From JBAXAM01 sp037142515 (GTDB lineage: Bacteria; Pseudomonadota; Gammaproteobacteria; UBA9339), in the NCBI GenBank assembly GCA_037142515.1, contig JBAXAM010000006.1:1-58437 (forward strand): DNA of 58,437 nt. The letters run 5' to 3'. This document shows, piece by piece, positions 1-9,200 of this stretch (position 1 is the stretch's first letter; each line of letters starts with the position of its first letter). A program made the translations under genes and the position numbers. The notes under the pieces are model-generated. The model was not told the DNA's origin, did no database searches, and saw only the letters and a list, made by a program, of their open reading frames with translations.

Positions 1-39
1 ACAAATATGCTGCCTCGTCAAAAATAATTTACAGAAAGG

Positions 40-882
40 ATGTTACACTACCCAACCGGTAATTATACTGTTACTGTAACAGCGGCTAAATCACCAAACT
101 GTGCTATAACCGCGTATAGCATTTCTAACCAAACTAGCTGCTCAATAGATGCCAAGCATAAAACAATTGCTGTAACAGTTCCCTTCCCCACCCCTCTAAC
201 CGCTCTAATAGCAACCTTTACAAAAAGCGATGGCTCCACTGCCGAAGTAGGTGACAACCCACAAATTAGCGGTACCACTCCCAATGATTTTACCAGTCCA
301 GTAACGTACACGGTAACAGCAGAGGATGATATTACATCGAGTGATTACACGGTTATTGTAACAAAAAATGCTCCTCAAGTAGGCCAAGACTATGGTGGCG
401 GTACAATAGTTAGCGTTGATGCAACGAACCGAAAAATATTGATATGTTCAAAAAATGATATAGCTCAAACTGTTTGGTCAGAAATTTACACTCCAATATT
501 CGCTAATGCTGGTTGTCTAAGTCGACTATCGTCCCTCTGTCAGAGCGGCACCTACTACTTCGACGAAATAGGTTCTGGTAAGCCTAATACTGAACTAATA
601 CTAAAGACGTTAGGTATAGACCGCAACTCAGCAGCTAAGCATTGCACGCAATATCGTGAAGGTGGATATACTGATTGGTACTTACCGTCAATGTGGGAAC
701 TGTATGAGGTATATAAAATTTTTCAATCCCCAGTGGCCGGCTACCACTGGAGCTCTACTGTGGACATGGCACATGTAAATAGGCAGGCAATTACACTCAA
801 CTTTGATGGTGCCAATTGGAGTAGCGATGACTTTAGACGAGATACTATAAACATTCGCGCTGTTAGAAATGAAAACTATTAA
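40..882 (+). pseudogene. Surface protein remnant: DUF5018-like Ig domain plus Lcl-type (DUF1566) C-terminal domain
   Basis: The 280 residues begin inside a beta-rich repeat region. The pattern of VTVP, SGTTPNDF, PVTYTVTAEDD and DYTVIVTK (about residues 1-110) is typical of DUF5018-like Ig repeats. The C-terminal half (about 115-280) has GYTDWYLPSMWEL, a YHWSST core and a final RAVR, the signature of the DUF1566/Lcl C-terminal domain found in the Legionella collagen-like adhesin. Several cysteines suggest disulfides in an exported protein, yet there is no signal peptide. An in-frame stop lies at 25-27 and no ribosome site precedes the ATG at 40. The neighbouring frame upstream reads KYAASSKIIYRKDVTLP before a stop near 60, so the gene is probably the 3' part of a larger frameshifted or truncated surface protein. 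Confidence 0.6.
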
Positions 883-907
883 ACAAAGTAGTAGCCGAGT
901 CGTGGAG

Positions 908-1639
908 TTAGTCTTTAAAGCGAATTAATACAGCTAACATTACAATAAGCTTATTTAAAAAGCCGGGAATGCAAACAGTTTTGTTCTTCTTGAGATGTTT
1001 AAGCGACTTAGCAACTACAACATCAGGTTGCATTGGTTTAATAAATCCATGCGATACTCCCATCTGCATATGAAAGTCAGTAGCAGTCAATCCAGGACAT
1101 AACGCTTGGACACGTATACCAGTGTTTTTTAGCTCTTTGGCGATTGTTTTAGTAAATAAATTAATAAAAGCTTTGGTCGCAGTGTACATGGCATGTTTAC
1201 GATATGGGAAAAAAGCCAAAATTGAAGACACATTAATAATAGTTCCAGAGTTTTTAGCCAACATATTTGGCAGTGCTGCATGGGTAAGCTGCATTACTGC
1301 TTCAGCATGCACTTTAAGCATATTTCCCCAAACAGTAATATCGCTCGCATTAAAATTGTTTCTACTGCCAAAACCTGCGTTATTTACCAGTACACTCAAG
1401 TTTTTTTGCTCTTTTACTTTTTGGATGAGCAGAGCAAGATCGCAAGCATTTGTTAGCTCAATAATAATAACTTCAACATTAATATTATATTTAGCCTGCA
1501 ACTCTTGGGCGAGAGCCTTAATTTTATTGACGCGGCGACCAGTAATAATCAAATCATAATTTTTACTGGCAAAATTTCGGGCAAAAGCAGCCCCAATACC
1601 ACTGGTTGCGCCAGTAATTAGGGCTATTTGACGTTGCAT
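908..1639 (-). CDS. Short-chain dehydrogenase/reductase (SDR family)
   Basis: A 243-residue classical SDR enzyme, an NAD(P)-dependent oxidoreductase of unknown substrate. The Rossmann glycine motif TGATSGIG is at residues 9-16, the NNAG motif at 86-89, the serine of INVSS at 138-139 and the YTATK catalytic pair at Y152/K156. The hydrophobic C-terminus (FLNKLIVMLAVLIRF) resembles the DltE/YqjQ-like branch of membrane-associated SDRs. I chose the ATG at 1639 because the protein then starts MQRQIALITG, as is usual. Upstream ATGs at 1651 and 1687 are also in frame and none has a clear Shine-Dalgarno. It converges with the surface-protein remnant. Confidence 0.85.
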   Translation of the reverse strand: MQRQIALITGATSGIGAAFARNFASKNYDLIITGRRVNKIKALAQELQAKYNINVEVIIIELTNACDLALLIQKVKEQKNLSVLVNNAGFGSRNNFNASDITVWGNMLKVHAEAVMQLTHAALPNMLAKNSGTIINVSSILAFFPYRKHAMYTATKAFINLFTKTIAKELKNTGIRVQALCPGLTATDFHMQMGVSHGFIKPMQPDVVVAKSLKHLKKNKTVCIPGFLNKLIVMLAVLIRFKD

Positions 1640-1734
1640 GTACCAAGACATGGTGGCTATTATTGCATAGCTATTGATTATTGCCAAAACTTAGTGCAGT
1701 ATTTGTAGCCTAGAATAATTAGGCTTGAGGAATT

Positions 1735-1986
1735 ATGCCCAAAGAAGATAGTATAGAAATAGAAGGTATTATTGTTGAGTCTTTACCCAACACAGTGTTT
1801 CGTGTGAAGCTTGAAAATGGTCACCTTGTAACTGCACATATTTGCGGCAAAATGCGTAAAAATTATATTCGCCTGCTTACAGGCGATGCAGTAACTGTAG
1901 AGTTAACACCATACGACCTCAGCAAAGGCCGCATAATTTATCGTAGAATTGATAAAAAACCAGGAAAAAATTATCCCCCAGCATAA
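1735..1986 (+). CDS. infA: Translation initiation factor IF-1 with a C-terminal extension
   Basis: An OB-fold factor that binds the ribosomal A site during initiation. The sequence follows gammaproteobacterial IF-1 throughout (PKEDSIEIEG, LPNTVFRV, ENGH, GKMRKNYIRLLTGD, VELTPYDLSKGRI). A GAGG ribosome site lies 4 bases before the ATG. The usual factor is 72 residues and ends shortly after GRI-x-(F/Y)-R. Here reading continues about 11 residues (IDKKPGKNYPPA) into the start of mnmA, so 83 residues are encoded. The extension looks like accidental read-on after loss of the original stop, but this is inference. Confidence 0.93.
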   Translation: MPKEDSIEIEGIIVESLPNTVFRVKLENGHLVTAHICGKMRKNYIRLLTGDAVTVELTPYDLSKGRIIYRRIDKKPGKNYPPA

Positions 1987-3061
1987 CTCTCAATTTATTA
2001 TCGTCGGTCTATCTGGCGGCGTAGACTCTGCTACTGCTGCCTTGCTATTAAAAAAACAGAAGCATCACGTTGAAGCGGTGTTTATGCAAAACTGGCAAGA
2101 AGATAACGATAACGGTGGACACTGTTTGGCATCTCAAGACTTAATCGACGCTCAGGCCGTATGTGATACTCTAAAAATAAAATTACATACGGTAAACTTT
2201 GCAGCAGAATATTGGCAAAAAGTTTTTAAGCACTTTTTAGATGAATACGCTGCTTTTCGTACACCAAATCCTGATGTTTTATGCAATAAAGAAATTAAAT
2301 TCCGCGCTTTTTTAGATTATGCCAAATCACTTGGGGCTGATCTTATCGCAACTGGTCATTATGCTAGGCGTACAACAGACGGTGAAAAAGAGCATTTGTT
2401 AAAAGGGCTTGATCCAACCAAAGATCAAAGTTATTTTTTATACTTACTTAATCAAGAACAACTTGCTGCAAGTATATTTCCTCTTGGAGGACTGACCAAG
2501 CAAGAAGTACGAAAAATCGCTGAAGCTGCACACCTCCAAAACCATGCGAAAAAAGACAGCACCGGCATTTGTTTTATTGGGGAGCGAAAATTCAAAAATT
2601 TTTTAAGCGAGTATTTATTGGCCAAACCAGGCAAGATTATCACTACAGATAACAAAACCATTGGACATCATAGCGGACTAATGTTTTACACCATTGGCCA
2701 GCGCCAAGGACTAAATATTGGCGGCCAAAAAAACGCAGCCCAAGCTCCGTGGTATGTCGCTGCAAAAGAAATTAAGAAGAATTCGCTCATAGTAACACAG
2801 GATCGCACCTACCCAACACTTGCAGCTAAACAACTGATTTGCAATCAACTGCATTGGATTTCTGGCGATGAACCAACGTGGCCATTTAAGTGCAGCGCTA
2901 AAATTCGGTATCGTCAACTAGAGCAAAAATGTGTTATCCAAAAACATGGCAAAGATAAATTACTCGTAGATTTTCTAGCTCCACAGTGGGCAATCAGCCC
3001 AGGACAATCAATAGTGTTTTATCAACAAGAAGAGTGCCTGGGCGGTGGCGTTATTTTATAA
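1949..3061 (+). CDS. mnmA: tRNA-specific 2-thiouridylase MnmA
   Basis: Thiolates U34 of tRNA Glu, Gln and Lys in the cytoplasm, using ATP and sulfur relayed by Tus proteins. The PP-loop SGGVDS is at residues 22-27. The catalytic and persulfide cysteines are C112 (in NPDVLCNKEIKF) and C208 (in TGICFIG). TGHYAR and the HSGLMFYTIGQRQGL block are also present. The 370-residue length is normal. No ATG or GTG is available near the N-terminus. The candidates are TTG at 1949, which overlaps infA by 38 bases, or ATT at 1970, which has AGGA four bases upstream. The protein is certain but its first codon is not. The 3' end overlaps the convergent membrane-protein gene by 6 bases. Confidence 0.93.
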   Translation: MIKNQEKIIPQHNSQFIIVGLSGGVDSATAALLLKKQKHHVEAVFMQNWQEDNDNGGHCLASQDLIDAQAVCDTLKIKLHTVNFAAEYWQKVFKHFLDEYAAFRTPNPDVLCNKEIKFRAFLDYAKSLGADLIATGHYARRTTDGEKEHLLKGLDPTKDQSYFLYLLNQEQLAASIFPLGGLTKQEVRKIAEAAHLQNHAKKDSTGICFIGERKFKNFLSEYLLAKPGKIITTDNKTIGHHSGLMFYTIGQRQGLNIGGQKNAAQAPWYVAAKEIKKNSLIVTQDRTYPTLAAKQLICNQLHWISGDEPTWPFKCSAKIRYRQLEQKCVIQKHGKDKLLVDFLAPQWAISPGQSIVFYQQEECLGGGVIL

Positions 3062-3802
3062 CTTATGTCTAGTGTGACGCCGTAGCATTAAGTCGCCAAA
3101 CTGTATTAAAACACACGCATAAAGCAGGGGATAAAAAAGCACTACAGTAAGCATCGATGCCAATGCTCCACACCACCAGCAGCCATAAGACAAAATAAAC
3201 TGCGCACCAAAACCAACTGCACAATTAAAAACCATTAGAGGACAAAGTACCGCAAAAGTATGCCACCAATTACCCCACACTAATTTGCAACTGCTTTTTA
3301 AGGCAGCAAAGCACCATTTATCATCAAACAAAATCAAAGGCTGCACCATGATCAACAATACAAACATGAAAATTCCTGGCAAAAGCAACACAAAAACTCC
3401 CAGCAGACAAATACAGAAGACCAGTAAAACACCACAAACAAATTGAAAATACTTTTTTAAAACAAAAACAAATGAGTCCTGCAGGGTTGCTTCTTGTTCT
3501 TTGCCAACCATGTATATTCTATGCAAAAGTACCCCACCTATGTAAGCCATAAGAAGCAGCAAGACTAATAAAATAAAAATATAAATCACATCGTTAGATG
3601 TTATATCTGAAAGTTTAAATGTAGACACTTGCGCCTTTTTTGCCAAAGGCACCATACGCATATTCACCCAAGTCAATATACTCGCAATAATACCCATCAT
3701 AATCGCTGGTAACCAAACACGGGGAAATGCTTTAGAATAAAGCCAAAAAGACGCAAGCCAAGTCTCTTTCACGGTCAACTGCTTATCAGGAAAAATCTTC
3801 AC
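3056..3802 (-). CDS. Integral membrane protein, YciC/DUF975-like, paralogue of the upstream gene
   Basis: A 248-residue inner-membrane protein with about six hydrophobic segments. The motif MVQPLILFDDKWCFAALKSSCKLVWGNWW (about 135-165) matches the family pattern in which a polar ALxxSxxLVxGNWW helix follows a QPL membrane segment, as in YciC (UPF0259) and related proteins of unknown function. It shares the whole layout with the 243-residue protein encoded just upstream (ETWLASFWLYSKAFPRVW versus EVWLTSLRLYRKTFPQIW). The start overlaps the upstream stop by 4 bases (ATGA), indicating translational coupling. Function is unknown. Confidence 0.7.
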   Translation of the reverse strand: MKIFPDKQLTVKETWLASFWLYSKAFPRVWLPAIMMGIIASILTWVNMRMVPLAKKAQVSTFKLSDITSNDVIYIFILLVLLLLMAYIGGVLLHRIYMVGKEQEATLQDSFVFVLKKYFQFVCGVLLVFCICLLGVFVLLLPGIFMFVLLIMVQPLILFDDKWCFAALKSSCKLVWGNWWHTFAVLCPLMVFNCAVGFGAQFILSYGCWWCGALASMLTVVLFYPLLYACVLIQFGDLMLRRHTRHKL

Positions 3803-4530
3803 AAAACCTCCAATTGTTTACGTAACTTTAAGTCTTTGAATTGCACCAAAACACACGCAATTATCAAAGGAAACAAAAATGTAGTGGTTAATACGTTGTA
3901 TCCCATGAGTATGTACCAAGTCTTATGAGAAAAATAATGCACTGTAAAAAAACTAAAATAATAAGACTGAAAAATAATAATTTTTGGCAGAAAAAATATC
4001 ACAAAAGTACGCCACCAATTACCTTTGACTAGTAGGAAGCTATCTCTTAAAGAAGCAAAACTCCCCTTATTATCAAACAAAACCAATGGTTGTACCATAA
4101 GAATAGCTATAAGCGCATACATTCCGGGAATAATCAGTAAACACCAGCCCAATAAAACAAAAAGATGCGCAAAAAAAACAGCGATGATAATTTTAGAGTA
4201 CTTCTTGTTAACATAGCAGAGTGAATCCCATAGTGTTGAATCTTGCCAATCACCAGCAGTCTGCATTCTATGTAGAGCTACAGCAAATAAATAAACATTA
4301 AGCACATGAGACAGTATGACCGCAACAATATAAATAATCGAATCTTGCACCATTGCTGCAGCCTGAAACTTTAACGGATAAAACATATTAAAAAATATCG
4401 AAGCATTAACCAACACCCCAATAACCGCCGTTAAAAACCAAATTTGGGGAAAAGTTTTACGATATAATCGCAAAGATGTAAGCCACACTTCCATTATGCT
4501 CAATCGTTGATAGGAAAAAACTGGCATCAT
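3799..4530 (-). CDS. Integral membrane protein, YciC/DUF975-like, first of a tandem pair
   Basis: A 243-residue protein with about six membrane segments. MVQPLVLFDNKGSFASLRDSFLLVKGNWWRTF in its middle is the same motif as in the downstream paralogue, so the two arose by tandem duplication and have diverged. A strong GGAGGAG precedes two consecutive ATGs at 4530 and 4527. It is transcribed away from mfd. I cannot assign a function. Membrane-homeostasis roles reported for YciC-type proteins are a guess here. Confidence 0.7.
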   Translation of the reverse strand: MMPVFSYQRLSIMEVWLTSLRLYRKTFPQIWFLTAVIGVLVNASIFFNMFYPLKFQAAAMVQDSIIYIVAVILSHVLNVYLFAVALHRMQTAGDWQDSTLWDSLCYVNKKYSKIIIAVFFAHLFVLLGWCLLIIPGMYALIAILMVQPLVLFDNKGSFASLRDSFLLVKGNWWRTFVIFFLPKIIIFQSYYFSFFTVHYFSHKTWYILMGYNVLTTTFLFPLIIACVLVQFKDLKLRKQLEVL

Positions 4531-4583
4531 AACTCCTCCAATAAAATTGCTTACTACAAATTTATAGATTACGATTCATAGCA

Positions 4584-7500
4584 ATGTTACCTGAATTAGA
4601 ACGATTTTACCATAACTTGCAAGTAGAAAAAGCAGAAAAAACATACTGGCAAAATTTGCACGGATCTGCCATCGGGCTTGCTATTGCTTGTGCTGCCACT
4701 AAAAATCCATTAGTAATTATCACACCAAATATTCTAACAACTACTCAATTAGAACAAGAACTACAGTTTTACCTTGGCATAGAGCACCACCAAGTGCCAA
4801 TTTTAGTATTTCCGGACTGGGAAACGCTGCCTTATGACCACTTCTCACCCCATGAAGATATTATCTCCCAACGGTTGCTTACTCTTGCTCAAATACCATC
4901 TTTAAAGTCAGGAATTATTCTCGTTGCTGCAACCACATTAATGCATCGATTGCCGCCAAAAAACTATGTTGAAACTAACAGCTTTGTTTTGGAATTAAAT
5001 GAAATTATTGATCTTGGCCAATTTCGTAGACGCCTAGAAAACCAAGGCTATATTTGCGTCTCAAAAGTAATGACTCATGGAGAATTTGCTATTCGCGGTT
5101 CAATCATTGATCTTTTTCCTATTGGCAGCAAAACTCCTTTTCGTATCGATCTTTTAAGTACAAAAGTTGATAGTATCCGCATTTTTAACCCAGATACGCA
5201 ACGTTCATCAGATAAAATAAGCAAAATTCGCGTACTGCCTGCAAAAGAACATCCCCTAAACGATGAAGCAATTAGCAGATTCCGTCAATCTTGGCGCTCC
5301 AAGTTTAGCGGCGACCCTTTAAGATGCACTGTTTACCAAAGCATTATCAATCACGAAAATCACCCTGGAATTGAGTATTATTTACCACTGTTTTTTGAAA
5401 CAACCGCATCATTATTTGATTATTTACCTATAAACCCCGTTATCATCAAAGTTGGTGATGACGAAAAAATTATGACGCATTTTTGGCAAGAAATAAACGA
5501 ACGTTATGAACAACTGCGTCACAATCAAGTATATCCCCAGCTTGCGCCTTCAGAGCTTTATATACCGCTAGATAAAATTTTTGGATTTCAGAACGAATTT
5601 CCTCAGATTTTAATCAATTCAGAGCGCTGCAATAAAGACACAATTTATTTTAAAACTAAAGCAATTCCTGATGTATTTATTGATAATAAAGCAAAAAATC
5701 CCTTAATAAAACTGCAAAATTTTCTTGAGAGTCACGCCAATGCACACATTCTTTTTATTGCTGAATCAGCTGGACGCCGCGAAGTTCTGCTAGATTTACT
5801 GCGAACTATTAATATAGCCCCAGCAACTGTTGAATCTTGGCAGGAATTTATTAATAGCGATTTTAGGAAGCCAGCAATTGCAGTTGCTCCAATTGAACAA
5901 GCGATATATTTACTGGACCAAACAGAAACTTTGGTAATTACAGAAGCACAAATTTTTGGCGAACAAGTAGTGCAATACCGATCAAATAAAACACGAGTGC
6001 AAAACCAAGAAACGATTGTTCGCGATCTTACAGAATTACAGATTGGCGCTCCAGTAGTCCATCTTGATCACGGCATTGGACGCTATTTAGGCTTACAAAA
6101 GCTACTAGTTAATGGCTACGAAACTGAATTTCTGGCCTTAGAATATGCCGATCAAGCTAAGCTTTACGTACCTGTTGCTTGCCTTAATTTAATCAGCCGT
6201 TATACAGGAGTAAACGCAGAAAACGCCCCTCTTAATCGCCTTGGTTCCAAACAATGGGAGAAAACCAAACGCGCGGCCAAGATAAAAATCCACGATGTTG
6301 CCGTAGAAATATTAGAGATTCATGCCAATCGCGCTAAAACACGAGGATTTGCTTTCGATAAACCCAACATTGACTATGAGCGCTTTGCTGCTACTTTTTC
6401 CTTCATCGAAACTCCCGATCAAAAACGCGCTATCGATGAGGTAATATCTGATATGATCTCTGATCGCCCGATGGATCGCTTGATTTGCGGTGATGTTGGA
6501 TTTGGTAAGACTGAAGTAGCTATGCGCGCGGCTTTTCTAGCAACAAGTAGCGGCAAACAGGTAGCTATTCTTACTCCAACTACTCTGCTCGCACAGCAGC
6601 ATTTTACTAATTTTCAAGATCGCTTTGTCGACTGGCCAATTAATATTGCATTATTTTCCCGCTTTCGTTCTACTAAAGAACAAAAAAATATTGTCGAAAA
6701 TTTAGACCAGGGGAAAATAGATATTATTATTGGCACGCATAAATTATTGCAAAAAAATATTAAATTTAAAAGTCTAGGTTTATTGATTATTGATGAAGAG
6801 CATAGGTTTGGCGTAAAACAAAAGGAACACATTAAGAAACTGGCCCCATACGTTGACATTCTAACTTTAACTGCTACTCCAATCCCACGCACGCTTAATA
6901 TGGCATTTGCTACTATTCGCGATTTTTCTATTATTGCAACCCCACCGGCAAAACGTTTAGCAATAAAGACTTTTGTGCGTGAGCGTGATAATTATTTAAT
7001 TAAAGAAGCTGTTTCACGCGAAATATTGCGTGGTGGCCAAGTATATTTTTTACACAATGATCTTGTTACAATTGAAAAAACCGCTCGCGAATTACAACAA
7101 CTAATACCAACAGCACGCATTGCCATTGCCCACGGTCAAATGCGCAAACAAACTCTTGAGCAAGTAATGAGCGACTTTTATCATCTACGAAGCAACGTAC
7201 TAATGTGCACTACGATCATTGAATCAGGTCTGGACATTCCAACAGCCAACACTATTATTATCGATCGCGCCGACCGTTTTGGACTTGCGCAATTACATCA
7301 ACTGCGTGGCCGTGTTGGCAGATCACATCATCAAGCCTATGCTTATTTGATTACGCCGCCATCTTCTGCTTTAACTCCAGATGCAAAAAAACGTCTTGAC
7401 GCAATTACTTCAATGGAAGACCTAGGTGCAGGGTTTATTTTGGCGACGCATGATCTTGAAATCCGCGGTGCGGGTGAATTACTAGGCGAAGAGCAAAGCG

Positions 7501-8027
7501 GTGCTATCCAAGACATTGGTTTTAGTCTATATATGGAAATGCTGGAGCAAGCAGTTGAAACACTTAAGACCGGTGGTAAAGAAATAGCAAAATTGAATAC
7601 AGAAATTGATTTACAAATTCCAGCTTTAATTCCTGATAAATATATAGAAGACATGAATTTAAGATTAATTTTATATAAGCGTATTGCAGGCGCCAAAAGT
7701 AAAAACAAACTCGATGACTTGCAAAGTGAAATAATTGATCGCTTTGGTTTATTACCTGAATTTACCAAAAATATATTCAAAATTGCTGAGTTAAAACTAA
7801 AAGCACAAAAACTAGGCATAACAAAAATTATCACTGGGACAAGCTGCAAAGGCAATATTGAATTTTCTGCTCATCCCAATGTTGATCCTAATACTGTCAT
7901 TCAATTAATTCAAAAACACCAAAATATCTATAAATTCAAGGGTCCACAGCAAATAGAATTTACGATTAAGCCAGATGTAACCAAAATAGATTTTTTAAAC
8001 ACTTTGCTAGACGAGCTACTATCTTAA
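4584..8027 (+). CDS. mfd: Transcription-repair coupling factor Mfd
   Basis: Removes stalled RNA polymerase from DNA lesions and recruits UvrA. At 1147 residues it has the full-length architecture: an N-terminal UvrB-like region (DWETLPYDHFSP, RGSIIDLFP), the RNA polymerase-interacting domain at about 487-545 (GAPVVHLDHGIGRYLGL), and a superfamily 2 translocase with Walker A GDVGFGKTE at about 636, the DEEH box at about 736, TATPIPRTL, and GLDIPTANTIIIDRADRFGLAQLHQLRGRVGR. The C-terminal TRCF domain follows. It is monocistronic, divergent from the membrane-protein pair, and its stop abuts the convergent mltA stop with no gap. Confidence 0.97.
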   Translation: MLPELERFYHNLQVEKAEKTYWQNLHGSAIGLAIACAATKNPLVIITPNILTTTQLEQELQFYLGIEHHQVPILVFPDWETLPYDHFSPHEDIISQRLLTLAQIPSLKSGIILVAATTLMHRLPPKNYVETNSFVLELNEIIDLGQFRRRLENQGYICVSKVMTHGEFAIRGSIIDLFPIGSKTPFRIDLLSTKVDSIRIFNPDTQRSSDKISKIRVLPAKEHPLNDEAISRFRQSWRSKFSGDPLRCTVYQSIINHENHPGIEYYLPLFFETTASLFDYLPINPVIIKVGDDEKIMTHFWQEINERYEQLRHNQVYPQLAPSELYIPLDKIFGFQNEFPQILINSERCNKDTIYFKTKAIPDVFIDNKAKNPLIKLQNFLESHANAHILFIAESAGRREVLLDLLRTINIAPATVESWQEFINSDFRKPAIAVAPIEQAIYLLDQTETLVITEAQIFGEQVVQYRSNKTRVQNQETIVRDLTELQIGAPVVHLDHGIGRYLGLQKLLVNGYETEFLALEYADQAKLYVPVACLNLISRYTGVNAENAPLNRLGSKQWEKTKRAAKIKIHDVAVEILEIHANRAKTRGFAFDKPNIDYERFAATFSFIETPDQKRAIDEVISDMISDRPMDRLICGDVGFGKTEVAMRAAFLATSSGKQVAILTPTTLLAQQHFTNFQDRFVDWPINIALFSRFRSTKEQKNIVENLDQGKIDIIIGTHKLLQKNIKFKSLGLLIIDEEHRFGVKQKEHIKKLAPYVDILTLTATPIPRTLNMAFATIRDFSIIATPPAKRLAIKTFVRERDNYLIKEAVSREILRGGQVYFLHNDLVTIEKTARELQQLIPTARIAIAHGQMRKQTLEQVMSDFYHLRSNVLMCTTIIESGLDIPTANTIIIDRADRFGLAQLHQLRGRVGRSHHQAYAYLITPPSSALTPDAKKRLDAITSMEDLGAGFILATHDLEIRGAGELLGEEQSGAIQDIGFSLYMEMLEQAVETLKTGGKEIAKLNTEIDLQIPALIPDKYIEDMNLRLILYKRIAGAKSKNKLDDLQSEIIDRFGLLPEFTKNIFKIAELKLKAQKLGITKIITGTSCKGNIEFSAHPNVDPNTVIQLIQKHQNIYKFKGPQQIEFTIKPDVTKIDFLNTLLDELLS

Positions 8028-9200
8028 CTATTTAATTCGTGGCAACAAAATCCAGTAGGAACCTTGGCTTTTCATGTGTCCAGCAATGAGCTCTGCTCTG
8101 TCGCCGGTGCCCCAATAAACATCACCACGTATAACACCTTTTATAGCGCCACCGGTGTCCTGAGCAATCAACAAATGACGAAATATGGTGCTATCTGGAG
8201 TCACTGTATCAAGCCAAATAGGCGCGCCTAAAGGAAGATACTTTTTATCAATAGCAAGTGAGCGCTCTGGAGTTAGTGGAACCTGCTGGCTTCCCAATGG
8301 AGCATCATTTTTTAGGATTCTAAAAAAAACATAAGAAGCATTTTGGTTTAAAACAATATCTATTTTTTCAGGATGCTGCGTAAGCCAAGCGCGTATATCT
8401 TGCATGGAGCTATTTTGCGGTGTCAGTTCGCTATTTTTGATTAAAACTTTTCCAATCGCAGTATAAGAACGTCCATTGGATCCTCCATAACCAATTAAAA
8501 ACTGCTTTGGCTCTGAATTTAATTGTACAACCGCAGAACCTTGAACATGGGCAAAAGCAACGTCAACTTTATTCTCACACCAAGCCAACACCTGAGATTT
8601 TTTATCAATAGCGCCATTAATAATAGCGGCTCTGTCTGGGTAACGACTAAGTAGATGGTCTTTTACCCGGCCTACGATAGTTTTGCCTTTTAGTTTTTCA
8701 TCAAATGCACCTAGATCTACTTTCACCCAATCATCTGGAATGGCATAAATCGGTTCTATATAGCCCTCATTTTTACTTAAGCTGCATTTCAAAATTGGCA
8801 AATAATAACCAGTGAACAACCCTTGGGTTTTAAAATTATTATAAACATGATATGGCCTAAACCAATATTCGAAAAATTTACGAGCACCAGCTACATCACT
8901 CTTATCAACCTGATTAATAGCCAAACAAATTTTTTGCCAAGTCTCAAATGTACCGCCTTGTGGCATCGAGTTACTAAAAAGTTTTTGGTGGTCTTGTTTT
9001 ACAATAGTTGAACACGTTTTTTGCAGGGTTTCTAATGCCAGGTTATGATCATCTTTTTCCCAATCTGGCAAATTCGAAAAATTTGTTTTGATTAAAAAAA
9101 GATGTTGCCCAAACCAGCCGCAGTGGAAAGAAACAATACCCACTGCTAAAAACAAAAAAATTACTCCAGATATAATAAGAAATACTTTTTTCGATTTCAT
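8028..9200 (-). CDS. mltA: Membrane-bound lytic murein transglycosylase A
   Basis: Cleaves peptidoglycan to 1,6-anhydro-muropeptides. The MltA domain (FTGYYLPI, IEPIYAIPDDW, RAAIINGAI, GYGGSNGRSYTAIGK) precedes the 3D domain with AQDTGGAIKGVIRGDVYWGTGDRAE near the C-terminus, where the catalytic aspartate sits. An N-terminal hydrophobic helix (about residues 5-25) should anchor or export it. No convincing lipobox is present, unlike the lipoprotein form in E. coli. At 390 residues the length is normal. The ATG overlaps the suhB stop by 4 bases, so it is the last gene of the NCS2 permease-suhB-mltA unit. Confidence 0.93.
   Translation of the reverse strand: MKSKKVFLIISGVIFLFLAVGIVSFHCGWFGQHLFLIKTNFSNLPDWEKDDHNLALETLQKTCSTIVKQDHQKLFSNSMPQGGTFETWQKICLAINQVDKSDVAGARKFFEYWFRPYHVYNNFKTQGLFTGYYLPILKCSLSKNEGYIEPIYAIPDDWVKVDLGAFDEKLKGKTIVGRVKDHLLSRYPDRAAIINGAIDKKSQVLAWCENKVDVAFAHVQGSAVVQLNSEPKQFLIGYGGSNGRSYTAIGKVLIKNSELTPQNSSMQDIRAWLTQHPEKIDIVLNQNASYVFFRILKNDAPLGSQQVPLTPERSLAIDKKYLPLGAPIWLDTVTPDSTIFRHLLIAQDTGGAIKGVIRGDVYWGTGDRAELIAGHMKSQGSYWILLPRIK

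Noticed and set aside
7343..7855. 170-codon open frame on the minus strand
   Set aside because: Antisense shadow of the mfd C-terminal region; no start signal and no family motif.
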